Below the pieces are notes generated by a model, which saw only the letters and a list, made by a program, of their open reading frames with translations, ran no database searches and had not been told where the DNA came from. Made by a program: the position numbers and the translations under genes. This document shows, piece by piece, positions 20,016-30,342 of a stretch of 33,816 nt of DNA. Source of the DNA: Gloeopeniophorella convolvens (taxonomy: Eukaryota; Basidiomycota; Agaricomycetes; Russulales); contig WTXD01000130.1 in the NCBI GenBank assembly GCA_022496205.1, positions 1-33,816 on the forward strand, written 5' to 3'. Each line of letters opens with the position of its first letter. The first letter of the stretch is position 1.

Positions 20016-20790
20016 AGAGAACTGGCTGGTGAGACTCAGTCCATCGTGCTGCCTATTTATTGGCGAGGGACGGCGAAACCCCAGGATATATCGAAGTAGC
20101 TCGGTGGCATAGCGGTACGACTAAACTGCGAGATTAAGCGAGCATGTCCTGAGGATGCTGGCCAACGCAACCTGAGAGAAGGCTGAGCACCAATGCGAGC
20201 ACCGTGTCACAATCAACCGGCGGCAGAGACGGGCCGAACATCGGTCCGACAGGTGATTGTCTCACGGTTCTTCCGGATTTCACACAGAGTCTCAATTCAC
20301 ATCAACCTCGTATATTCCGGGTCATAACAAGCAGGCATCCTACAGCGGCAACAAGCTTAAGATTGTCCAGGCCAACCTCTGGGCAATTAGCTTTCTTGGT
20401 GGTGTACTGCGGGTCGAACACCGCACGGGCTGTGACCGTTGCTTGGCATTCTCGTGTTAGTCTCAGCCTCGGGGGTTGGGAGAGTATATGCCCACTGTGT
20501 ACGTAGGACACAGTGCTTGTGAGCCATGTTATAGAGGCGAGGCCCACGGCGAACTTGTTGTAGTCCCAGATTGCTAAGCTGAACCGGGAGTGGAATTATC
20601 TGCGTCAATGGCGGTGGGAAGGCACGGGAGTGCAATGTACATGCGGAGCACGATGAGCGCAGAGGCCAAGATTAATGAGAGATACACGAAGGACTGTCAT
20701 GCGGGATGATTGGATGTAAGCTCCTCAACCAGGGGCTGGGGCTGTGCTCACGAAGACCGACACCACCCATCCCTGGAGAAGCCGCGAGCC
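20016..20790. other. Spacer, nothing recognised
   Basis: About 0.8 kb upstream of gene 1 without a convincing coding frame, RNA gene or repeat. It lies between the 3' end of the membrane-protein gene and the start of gene 1. Confidence 0.5.
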
Positions 20791-21915
20791 TCAATTGACG
20801 TGCCATCTGACAGAATTGAAGGCGAGGGCACGCACCACACAGTTGATCTTGTGACTGACGTTGAAACCGACGAGCATGACCGCCATGCAAAGGACAGGCC
20901 ACCACCGACAGCCCAGGTACAACTGTGATATCAACATCGTAATTCTTTGAATAACCGTGATTCATCGCTGAATGTGCAGGGCGATGACGTACCATGAAGG
21001 TCCAACGGATCTTCCGTTTGTTTGTGAAGACGGAAATGTCGGAGGGCAGGTTGATCAGAAAGTTCCAGCTGCCGTATATCAGGCCCATCGTGTCTACTGC
21101 GAAGGGCAAAGACGAACACACTCACACGAGGACGCCCATCATGACGTGAGCCAGCTTGATGAGCGCCACTGCAACGCCCAAGGTTGTTGAGGTCAGCCTC
21201 ACGGAAATGAGGAAAGGGAGCTCGGCGATCCACGTACTGTAGTCCGCAGCGACGCGAACAGGGTCCCGCCAATTAGTCATCGTGAGGTGAGCGTCGGCAA
21301 AGCGCAGAAGCGGCGGCAGCGACACGGAAGACCGCAGGACCAAGGGGCAAGGTAGACTAGTTGGAAATAACTGAGGATGGTATACACCACTGACCCACCT
21401 GCGCGATTTTAAGCCGTACCGCTCAGCCTGGCATTGTGACAAGCCAGGAAAGGAAGGATCAGTGCATGCACAGATGGCAACGGCGATCGTACACACCGCT
21501 ATAAACGGATGGGGTGAGCTGGGAACATCACAGGCTGGGACGGGTCCTTCAAAGGTCGTGAACATCGTCGAAGTGTAGAAGAGGACAAGCCAGAGCCTGT
21601 CCAATGGGACATATGGCATGCCCGGACATGCATCGCAAACCCAACTTGCTTCTTTGGAACATCATTGTCCCAGCAAGTGCACAACAGATCAGCGGGGATA
21701 CGGTCAACAATAATAGTACCGCGCCGAGGAATAGCCAAGTCGGAGCTGTATGCGATGCGCACCCATCAGGTAATCATTCTTCGAGAATCGCACCTCAAAT
21801 AACACCGAATTTGCAACGTGTGAGCCATAGCAGCAAGCACGAGAAAGCCCGAAAGCGCACAAAGAGAGTAGATGGTCGGAATAGCAGCCTCGCAAAGTTC
21901 AGCAGTGAGCGGCAT
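20791..21915 (-). CDS. Probable multi-pass membrane protein, Agaricomycete family of unknown function
   Basis: It starts at ATG 21915-21913: MPLTAELCEAAIPTIYSLCA leading into hydrophobic LSGFLVLAAMAHTL, then a GT..AG intron to WLFLGAVLLLLTVSPLICCA. Further blocks in separate exons are PLDRLWLVLFYTSTMFTTFE, HPFIAVCTIAVAICACTD, WRDPVRVAADYSTWIAELPF, LISVRLTSTTLGVAVALI, DTMGLIYGSWNFLINLPSDI and, after an intron (GTACGT to TCACAG), LYLGCRWWPVLCMAVMLVGF to a TGA at 20791-20793. At least five hydrophobic segments are visible, with introns of about 30-60 nt. One junction (LxxVLV/DTMG, near 21125) does not give clean GT-AG ends, so the gene may carry a small lesion. No enzymatic motif is seen. It is the best candidate in the window for a resident host gene. 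Confidence 0.5.
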
Positions 21916-23283
21916 TGGAGACCCAGATGGACCGTGTTCTAAGATGTTGCGGGCTGTTGCTTAAAGGTCGTGCACCATTGGTCGGGTGAGTAGTAATTTT
22001 AGCTGGGGTACGCAGAGCACGTGCGAATCGAACCCTGCAAACGTCCATTCGAAATGCCACTACGTCGAGGCCGTGTTGAAACTGCTTCTGTAAATCTACA
22101 TCGCACCATCAATGTCATCAACTGGCTTCGTTCCCGGATATTTTCGGTGAGGGAGAGAAGGTCGGGGGGAGGAGGGCCCGACGGGAGAAGCGCGGCACCC
22201 CGGGCTGAGAACGAAGTCGGAGTTGATCAAAGTTTCTCAATAATTATTCCCACACATCAGAAATGTGGGAATCTTGTGGAAAGTCCGACTCCGACCTCGG
22301 CATACCGCGGGCATGGCTTCCCCTAGAGCCCTCTCTGGCCCTGCCAAGTTTGCGGTACTTGCTATCATAATTGTCCACTGGCATATAGCGCCGTACTGCT
22401 AATATCATCTGCTCAATTTAAGCATAGCCTTGCATGCTGAGCATAGGTATGATGCGATGTGTGACGCAATCACTCAAGATAAGAGCTCGATCAATGTCAT
22501 CAGAAAAAAGGCGCAGGGATTGCCCCGGGTTACGCCGACCAGCCGAGCACCGAAATGGGCCGAAATAGGCCGCTGTTGGGTTAGAGTCGGTTGTAACACC
22601 GCAAAACCTTACATAACTGCAAATTGAGCCTCGCATGGCATATCCGTGCTTTCATGGCACTCCTATCACGGTTATGATAGATTGCATCTGAGTTACTGTG
22701 GGTTTTGGACAGGTTTCAATTGGGTATTGATCATACTCTATTCAACTTCTCATTTATCTGTGCTCTGACTGTGTCTGTATCCCAGCTTGATATTATTAAT
22801 GTTCTGTAGGCATTCCCATTCAGCGGTGATGAAGCCTTATACATGTTGGAGCACAATGTGGTTCCTCTAATCACTGATCTCCTTGACAGACGAAAGCTTC
22901 ATAAAAACTGTTTACCATTTTTATGTTACGGCCATACATTGGCTTCACTACTTGCTTCTCTATACCTCGTCAGTACTCTACCAGAATAATATGGCACGAA
23001 TGTCAGTCTCGTGCGTGCAAGATGCAGCCAACTCACGCGCCTTGCATGTGTGGGGTACAGCTGAGCCATATGCCTCATAGGTGCTGACTTGAACTCGTCA
23101 CGAACGGGCATATATTTGTGATGCAAACTTGTCGTGATTGGGCATGCATGTGCATACATGGTAACATTGAGCCACATGTTTCATACACATATATCAGTGC
23201 AAGCTGCATAGCTATACATGTTTGTGTACATCCGGTCTGGATTCTGCAACATATGTTCTGTCTGCTGGTCACTCCGTTCTTAC
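21916..23283. other. Spacer with one nested inverted repeat
   Basis: No recognisable gene. At 22216-22295 lies a nested inverted repeat: outer arms GTCGGAGT/ACTCCGAC and inner perfect 9-bp arms ATTCCCACA (22246-22254) and TGTGGGAAT (22264-22272) around a 9-nt loop. The last 300 bases are AT-rich and lie before a solo LTR. Confidence 0.5.
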
Positions 23284-23342
23284 TGTCAGGACTCACTCGC
23301 GGTGTGCGCGCAGAGAGGATAGCAGAGGGGTTTGGAGAGCGT

Positions 23343-26312
23343 TGTTAGGGTCCAGCGGTCTCTACGCTCGGAAACCTCGGATCTGGGTATTTTGCCCTGC
23401 GAAGCGATCGGGTTGAGCTGGGTAGCAAAGGATGTGACCCCAGACTGCCCTTGAGTGCAGATGCGAGCTTGTACGTTTGTATATTGCAGTTCCCTTTACT
23501 TCCTTTTCCTTCCTGGTTCCTTTACACTTTCGGGTTGCAGGAAACCCTTGTACCTACCGGATTTGGCTTCGGGTTCCCACGTAGTCAGTAGTACTGCATC
23601 CTGTAGTGTTTTGGATCAAAAAGCTTCCTTTCCCCGGTGCTCCCATCTCATTTCGGGTCTGCGTCGCGTTCAGAGACTCTCCCTCACTCTCTGGAGGGCC
23701 CGAGGCCTTCCAGGACCTTCGGGTCAGCTTCAGGTTGTGTTCCTGCGAGTTCGGGTCCTTCCCTTGCGTTTCCGAGCGGATCCTTGCAGTCACTAGCTCA
23801 CCCTATTGCTCATCCGACCACCCAATCCTCATCCCATCACCCCTGGCGACTATAGCAACTCCCCTCGGTCCACATCTCTAGCTGGACTCAGGATATCAAA
23901 ATGGTGACCACCGCAGGGGGTGTGGGTTTGAGGTTTTGTGTTTAGGATCCCTAGAGCATCCCCCAGAGCAAGTTGACATAGCATGCGTACCCCACGAGGC
24001 AAGACAGCGTCCCACAGGTTCCTCATGCATCCTCGACCCCTCCCGACCAGTTTCCTTCAGTTTCCGAGCGTCCCCTCTCAGTTCCGAGTGGCTGAAGAGC
24101 ACCCGAAGCATTCCCTCACATTCCTTTGCCTTTCCTCGCGTTTCCGACCCTCCCTGCGCATTTGCGAGCTGTTGGGGCATTCCTAGCCATCCCTAACGCG
24201 TTCTGGATGTTCCCCCATGCTTTCCGGCGATTCCTCACATCATCCGACTTCACCTCATGTTTCTGATGTGTTCTAGCGATCCAGGGTCTTCGCTTCCGAC
24301 CCTGAGCAGCTCTAGGCTTCCCGAGCATCACCTTATCGCTTCAGATCACATCCTTTCGCGTTTACGAGCACCCGAGAGCAAACCCGAAGGTTCCGAGCCA
24401 ATCAGAATGCAGAGATTAGAAGGAGGCTCTTGGAGAGCAACCACCACCACCAGACATCGTCCCCCTGCGCAGGAAGCAGTCAGCAGCGATCCTTTCACTT
24501 TCCCGTCCATCCCTTCGTCGTCCCGGTCATCCCCTCACGTTTCCGAGTCTAGTTTCGCATTTCCGAGTCCAGAAGACAGCTTCAGGCACCCAGTGGCATC
24601 CAGAGGCAGTGGATTGCGTCGGATCACAACGGATTGCTTCCGGTTTGCGTTCCAAGCACTTCCCTTCGACCCCTTTGCGTTTCCGGTCACCCGCACCTCA
24701 TCCTCAGTCTCGGATCAGCATCCCTCAGTCTCAGAGGCGTCCCAGCGAGTTCCTAGAGCATTTCCGAGCGGTTGCAGGCAGCAGCAAGCGATACGCAGCA
24801 CAGAAGCATCCTAGTGCAAGCCGGCAGCATCCTACTTCTCGATTTCGCAATCCAGGTTCTCCAGAGGCAATCCGAGGCTACAGGTGGTGTTTCCAGGTGT
24901 CCAGCAGTCACAGAGGCGTCGGATCGGCTCGGATCGGCATCCCTTAGCTTCCCAATCCCTTCCCTCGCATTCCTAGCCATCTCCCAGCAAGTCTAGGTCC
25001 AGATTCATGTTTTGCAGCTCGGATTTGCGTTTCTCGGTTCCAGAAGGCTTCCAGCAGTGTTTGCAAGTGGTTCCGACCTCGGATCGGGTTGAGCGCGTCC
25101 CAGTCGCGTCCCCCAGCATCCTTGAGCTTAGGGTTCCGTTTTTGGGCTTCAGGCTACGGTTTCAAGCGACGCGGAGCATCCTTGAGCGTTCCGAAGAGTC
25201 CTAAGGCATCCCGAGCAGTCATAGGCATCCAGATTGCAACCCCTCGCGTTTCCGAGCTCGAACCTGCGCTCCGGATCCATTGGAGAAGGTTCCAAGCGCT
25301 TAGAGGCAGGACCTTTATCCAGAGGTGCGATTCCTTCACCCAGAATGTGCGGCATACTTCCAGGTTGAATGGGCTTCATTTCCACCACATTCCTTCGCGT
25401 TCTGCGTCTTCTTTCGGATTCTCAACATCCCAGTGCGGCTGCGAGCAGTTAGCATCAGGTTTTAGCGTTCCGGCCACCCCTTCCACTCGTTTTCGACACT
25501 CTTTCGACGCGGACAACCCTACGACCTTTCCGACGACAGTAGCGCCAACCCGAGGCGACTCATGACCTTGTTTGATGTCTTCCGGCCACCAGCGACCCGG
25601 AGACTTGCGGTTCCCTTGCGGATTTCATTGCGGACTTTGCGGTGCGGCTTGCGGTTATTTGCGGTGCGTTCCTATTGCGGTTGCGGTTGCGGTTGCGGTT
25701 GCGGACTTTGCGTGCGGGAGAACAGAGGACTGTTCAGAGCTCAGTTGGGAGGAGGATGTTAGGGTCCAGCGGTCTCTACGCTCGGAAACCTCGGATCTGG
25801 GTATTTTGCCCTGCGAAGCGATCGGGTTGAGCTGGGTAGCAAAGGATGTGACCCCAGACTGCCCTTGAGTGCAGATGCGAGCTTGTACGTTTGTATATTG
25901 CAGTTCCCTTTACTTCCTTTTCCTTCCTGGTTCCTTTACACTTTCGGGTTGCAGGAAACCCTTGTACCTACCGGATTTGGCTTCGGGTTCCCACGTAGTC
26001 AGTAGTACTGCATCCTGTAGTGTTTTGGATCAAAAAGCTTCCTTTCCCCGGTGCTCCCATCTCATTTCGGGTCTGCGTCGCGTTCAGAGACTCTCCCTCA
26101 CTCTCTGGAGGGCCCGAGGCCTTCCAGGACCTTCGGGTCAGCTTCAGGTTGTGTTCCTGCGAGTTCGGGTCCTTCCCTTGCGTTTCCGAGCGGATCCTTG
26201 CAATCACTAGCTCACCCTATTGCTCATCCGACCACCCAATCCTCATCCCATCACCCCTGGCGACTATAGCAACTCCCCTCGGTCCACATCTCTAGCTGGA
26301 CTCAGGATATCA
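23343..26312 (+). mobile_element. Element D: young non-autonomous LTR retrotransposon
   Basis: Two direct LTRs (23343-23898 and 25757-26312, 556 bp each, TGTTAGGG to GGATATCA) differ by one visible base (GCAGTCACT versus GCAATCACT). They flank a 1.86 kb interior with a primer-site candidate TGGTGACCACCGC from 23902 and a polypurine tract GGGAGGAGGA just before the right LTR. The target duplication is GCGT, or AGCGT if the LTR ends in C. The interior has no gag, protease, integrase or reverse transcriptase motif. It is rich in degenerate TTTCCGAG and GCATCC words and ends in a TTGCGG array. It fits a large retrotransposon derivative that depends on another element's enzymes; near-identical LTRs imply a recent insertion. 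Confidence 0.88.
25675..25704 (+). repeat. TTGCGG hexamer array inside element D
   Basis: Five perfect tandem TTGCGG units, with looser copies from about 25628 to 25712. It lies about 50 bases before the polypurine tract of element D. Confidence 0.9.
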
Positions 26313-26913
26313 GCGTCACAAGGGGGAAGACAGAAGATGAGCTGCGATGTGCAGGAGCAGAGTGGGAACACACTAACAGTGCTATTGCAGTGCTAGGTAC
26401 AGATGAGAGTGCCACAGATGGACAGTCTGAGGACCACTGGGCGATACATGGGGGTCTTATATACTACTGGAGACCCCCCAGATGAATCTGGTCTAATTAC
26501 TGATGGGGATTCCAGAGGGGATTCCCCATAACCTCTCCTCTCTGATACACTTCTTAGATTCCATCGTAGAGTGGGGCTTGAGGCCCCATGGAGTTCTTGA
26601 TGATCAGAGTCCCAAAGAGGACGCATGAAGTGTTTCACCTTGATCAAGGTTCTGGTTACTTTGGGACGAGTAATATGGCCATTCTGAGAGATCCCTAGTC
26701 CGGGATCTTAGGGGTATTCCAGGGTTAATTGGCCATTAGGGAGTAGGGTGAGGAATGGGGGTGAAGGGTCACATGATGTATTTCAACTTGTAGTCGCAAT
26801 GTGAGTGGTACGCGTCGCATTGTGAGCGACGCGTAGGGTATTTACTGGTAGGGCTGGATTTGCTCTAGTGTTCTGAGCAGTTCGACCTCCTTGAGGCCCT
26901 AGTGTTCGTGACA

Positions 26914-27161
26914 CTTACATTGGAACAGATCAACATGTATTATTGGGGTAATCTATGGAGCAGACACAAAGAGTTTACGACATAGATGTGAATGCTACGA
27001 CGCTGACATGAGCAAAATGTGAGCACTACGGTGCAGGCATGAATATTCTACGCAGTCAGGGAAAGTAATCTACGAAATGATGAGGGAGAAGCATTATATG
27101 AAGAAAACATACGCATTCATAGAGCAAGCAAACAATTCGATGGAAGTGCACATCCGGAGTT
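26914..27161. other. Short spacer downstream of the DUF6698-like gene
   Basis: About 250 bases without a coding frame of note; a CTACG word recurs several times. It probably contains the 3' untranslated region of the gene to its right. Confidence 0.4.
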
Positions 27162-28302
27162 TCAAGCGCTGCCGCTAGCCTCGTCAGGTTCCATGCGCTC
27201 ATCTTCCTCATGACCGTCGGGCTCCTCGCTGGGCCTCATTTCCACGTCGTCATCAGGTTCCTCTTCGCTAGCCATGAGCTGAGCAAGCATCAAAGATAGT
27301 ACCGACGTTGGATCAGACTCTATCTCGGCAGAAATGTCGCCGTCGTCGATGTCGGCGGCGTAACCAAACAATTGACTAATGATGCCGTTGATAGTATGAG
27401 CAACATTCCAGTCACTGCAAGACAGACTTATAGATTCCACCAATCTAGCAACTCCTCACGATTGCCCTTTGGCAACTTGACATCGATGAGCCAGACAAGG
27501 AGGTTGTAGAACTTCTCATATGGCCACCTGCCTGCTTTACCTCTGGGGTAGAATGTAGCCTGGGAGCTGAGCACAAAATGTACCTGTAACCAGCCACACC
27601 AAGGCACGTTAAGTCTGATCGTAGTAACCAGGCATCGTACTTACCACAGTTGCCCCGTATGCAATAAGTCCACTTGTGACACAGCGAATACGGTGCTGCA
27701 AAGCCCTTGGCTTTGAATTGCCCCCGTTAGAGCAGATGTGGTGCGAGCGTCCGTTGGGTTCCTCATTGGCCGTTGCTGGACCGAAAAGTATCTGTTTTAC
27801 TGCCTTCACATCCAGAAGCGTTCAGTATGTTGATCGCATTGTTTGCTGCATGCATGCTCACCTTGACAAGCAGTCGGCCTCGGAGGAAGCCTTCAAAGAG
27901 GTCATCTTTGTCGGCAGTCTCGTTCTCCCATAGGAAGACTGGCCAGTCTTTGGGCCGGGTCGGATACTTCGGGTCATGAGTGATGAGGGCCTTCTGCACA
28001 CTGGGATCAAGGTTGTGTTGAGACGGACAGTGTCCTAGCGGCTCTGATTAGATTAGATATGGACCTAATGATCAAGGACTATCTTATCTTGTGTACATAA
28101 TGTTCTAGACTTAAGGCTGTGCTCAGCCCCACATTCGTTTCCATGTTCTGGACTATTCTAGGGCATTCCATGACCCACCTTGTACTCCGGTACCCACTCT
28201 TACTCCGTTTCATGTGGGTCTCCTAGGCTTTCTAAGCAGTGTTTATCACATGCTATCTGTCGCTCCTTACTGTATATAAGGACCTCTTTCTTCGTCTTTG
28301 TA

Positions 28303-28334
28303 GCCTCAGTCTTTTGACCTTCTCTGACTGAGGC
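28303..28334 (+). promoter_or_regulatory. Cap-proximal hairpin that contains the splice donor
   Basis: GCCTCAGTC (28303-28311) pairs perfectly with GACTGAGGC (28326-28334). The right arm covers the exon1 end and the first two intron bases (GC). LTR-A has the same arms (1369-1377, 1391-1399). LTR-E has ACCTCAGTC/GACTGAGGT with a GT donor, so the outer pair co-varies G-C to A-T. Confidence 0.6.
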
Positions 28335-28469
28335 AAGTACACTACCGCTCTTTTCACTTCTACCTTATGCTTACCTTACCTTGTAGCGTCACTCTGTGTC
28401 CTTCAGGTATTGCACTAATGTATAAGTCTTTTGACCTTCTCTGACTGAGCGTCACTCTGTGTCCTTCAG
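28308..28469 (+). other. LTR-B leader: predicted intron plus tandem spliced copy
   Basis: Exon1 is 28308-28332, its first base A in a CTCAGTC initiator-like context 35 nt after the TATA start. A 54-nt segment 28333-28386 begins GCAAGT, contains CTTACCTTACC and ends TTGTAG. Exon2 is 28387-28406. The spacer is 28407-28424 (GTATTGCACTAATG...). The joined copy 28425-28469 equals exon1+exon2 at 45/45 bases and ends TTCAG before TTGTCACTCC. Spacer plus joined copy (63 nt) reads as a second GT-AG intron with CTGAC as branch candidate. Removing both introns gives exactly the sequence of the joined copy followed by the LTR end. Confidence 0.82.
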
Positions 28470-29619
28470 TTGTCACTCCACCCTTTGCTGCGCTTCAACA
28501 GGTTGAGTGTCGGTTTGAGACAGGATACAGTAGTAACTAACTCACGCGGGATCATCCCAATTGTAAGATGCAGGGCAGAGTAGACATCCCATGACAGGAT
28601 GGCGGAAATTGCGGAATTCTTTGTTGTCGATGTGAGGTCCAGTGGGGCCGAAATCGTACCAATTGAGGATTGTCTTCTTAGCTGCAAATATGATGACGTT
28701 GCGCGTCTTGGAGCGGCCAACATCAATCTTTCCCATGGTGTTTTCAGTACGAGTTCACCGAGGCTCAGGAGTGAGGAAACGCACATCATCCGCAATACTC
28801 ATAGGCCCATCTTTGCCTTAATTAGCACATTCCTGGATTAGCTTCGGATGGAAACTAAGTAGCAGTTGAAATAGTTCCCAGTATTTGTTATCCCTGTGAG
28901 ATTTCAGACGCATGTTAGTAAACACCTACTTCTAAGACGTAACGAAAGTCTTACTGTGAGGAGAACATGGAGTCACTGGCGTTAGAATAATTGGAACGCT
29001 CTAGTCCATGAGTGATTATCGCGTCGAGAGGACGCCACATGTCCCCCATGATACCAAATATGCCTCCGCACGAGTCTACCACACGCCTATATTGAAGAGT
29101 CAGCTGTCAAGCCTTGCCTTCGCGGTGTAGCGTAAACATAAAGACACTGACCTGCGTGTACGTGCAGGCATTTGAACCAACTCGTCGTCCTCGTCATCTT
29201 CATCCTCATCAGGCCGAGCACGGCAACGGCCAATGATCTGGCTTCCCTGGGAAGGTGCAGAAAGGCGAGCCAGAGGGGTGGGAGTGGAAACGGGCGAGTG
29301 ACGGGGAGTGGAAGCTGCTGAGCGACGAGGAGTGGAACCCGGCAAACAGCGACGCAGAGACTGGGAAGTGCGAGGAGTCATGGTGAAGCTTTGGCACAAG
29401 AAGTAACGGTTGAGGGTGAAATCCTGAGGCGTGTCCATGAAGGTCTGCTGCTTTAAATAGGGCGACCTCCCACCGTATCCAGGCGACTCCTGTGCATCTA
29501 CACGCCAGTCTGAAATCTTGCATAAGCTAAAACAGGGTCAGAGCCATCCCCCTTCAGGTTAAGCCCATCGGAAAAGCCTTGGGATGCGGTGCGCATACCA
29601 CACAATCCTACAGTTCTTT

Positions 29620-30186
29620 GATTTACAAGCTAATGGGGATGAATGCCTCGTCTATGTCATCCTTATCCGCACCTTCTTCGTCACTAGCCGCATCGTCACC
29701 CACCACCTCGGCAACGGCTGCCTCTATGGTCTGACTACTTTCAGGAGGGACGTGGATCCTTTCTATCAGTCGCAGCCTAAGCTTTCCATGTCCAACACCT
29801 ATACCCAAAGCACAAGCAAACAGGTCCCTGTCTGCGAAGCTGTGGCACGAGTGAGTACATGCAGAGACCGCGGGCGAGATCCGTCGTACTGGTTCATATA
29901 ATAGTATGCCCATTCGGTACCCGTTGGGGAGGCTATTGACTGGATTGGCGAGGGTTGTGGACCATAGTGAAACACGGGTACAAGATGGAATCCCCGAATA
30001 ACATGTTCCAGGTTGACAAATCCATACATGTCGTCAGGCGAGCTCTGGAACTGCATGCATTCCTGGCGTGATGTTCGGATCCCAGCGCTGTCGTTGACGC
30101 GATCCAACCAACGCACCCACAGGAAATCCACTCGATGAGTGTCTGGTGAAGGAAAACAAAAGGCCTGAGTGTGGTATATACCAATA
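29620..30186 (-). pseudogene. C-terminal end of a Plavaka-like DNA transposase
   Basis: The minus strand from about 30144 reads THRVDFLWVRWLDRV, then DDMYGFVNLEHVIRGFHLVP, VFHYGPQPSPI, WAYYYMN, then a short intron (GTACGA to GCCACAG) and FADRDLFACALGIGVGH, with an acidic tail to a stop at 29623. The series RW...FGF(L/V)(D/N)P..VIR..HL(I/V)P.F..G...YY(V/M)N.F.DRD(M/L)F....G.G.GH is the characteristic end of basidiomycete Plavaka-type transposases (CACTA-like). The catalytic core is not in the window: upstream of about 30186 lies unrelated sequence and then LTR-C at 30343. It is a truncated remnant in the same orientation as the DUF6698-like gene. Confidence 0.62.
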
Positions 30187-30342
30187 ACCCAGGCATACGT
30201 CCAGGGAGCCCTCCCTATAGCATCTCCCTCAGCCTAAGGGGTGTATACAATGATGCCGCGTTTATCTGCGTTAGGGTGGATGATGTCCGCATCGCGCTGC
30301 AGGTCATATGTTGTGAAATTGATCCGAATTGTCTCGTGGCGG

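Larger units (their letters stand above)
23284..26913 (-). mobile_element. Solo LTR-C (copy C3), split by element D
   Basis: LTR-C sequence occupies 23284-23342 and resumes at 26313-26913 in reverse orientation, together about 660 bp. A perfect target duplication CTTAC flanks it (23279-23283 and 26914-26918). The break contains element D and repeats the pre-insertion bases AGCGT on both sides, so D landed in an existing solo LTR. Confidence 0.92.
28016..28500 (+). mobile_element. Solo Copia LTR, family B (copy B3), inside an intron
   Basis: 485 bp, TGTTGAGACGGACAG to GCGCTTCAACA, with GGTTG on both sides (28011-28015, 28501-28505). TATA box TATATAAG at 28273-28280. It sits between the donor GTGAGT (minus, after NWDDPA) and the acceptor CCCAG before VQKALITHD of the DUF6698-like gene, in antisense orientation to that gene. 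Confidence 0.94.
27162..29381 (-). pseudogene. DUF6698-like gene, broken, with a Copia LTR in an intron
   Basis: It starts at ATG 29381 (MTPRTSQSLRRCLPGSTPRR), a Ser/Thr/Pro-rich and then acidic N-terminus. An intron (GTCAGT to ATATAG) joins to RRVVDSCGGIFGIMGDMWRP and LDAIITHGLERSN. Later exons give YWELFQLLLSFHPKLIQEC, GRSKTRNVIIFAAKKTILNW, NFRHPVMGCLLCPASYNWDD, VQKALITHDPKYPTRPKDWP, VFLWENETADKDDLFEGFLR, AVKQILFGPATANEEPNGR and VHFVLSSQATFYPRGKAGRW, ending near an acidic tail. This order and the W(P)xFL(Y/W)..D.DDL..G.LR..LLVK signature resemble my memory of DUF6698, a fungal family of unknown function. In-frame stops at 28818-28820 (TAA) and 28755-28757 (TGA) and a frame change after LLDWWNL indicate decay. 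It lies just downstream of a Plavaka-like transposase end, a possible transposon cargo gene. Confidence 0.65.

Noticed and set aside
3608..20162. AGCATCCTCAGG near 3609 and its inverse near 20150 as terminal inverted repeats of the two-gene cassette.
   Set aside because: Only 12 bases match and similarity stops at once on both sides; such a match is plausible by chance between two 1-kb regions. No target duplication is visible.
24257..24814. A 185-codon plus-strand frame inside element D as a Gag-like gene.
   Set aside because: Ser/Pro-rich translation of a motif-repeating region with equally long frames in other phases; no zinc knuckle or capsid motif.
28407..28426. The short spacer GTATTG...AAG as a complete 20-nt intron.
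   Set aside because: Far below the minimum intron size; the 62-64 nt reading that ends at the next AG before the LTR tail is more reasonable.
28501..28505. GGTTG after LTR-B copy B3 as the start of a primer-binding site.
   Set aside because: It diverges from GGTTATGGGCCC after four bases and is exactly duplicated before the LTR, so it is the target duplication of a solo LTR.
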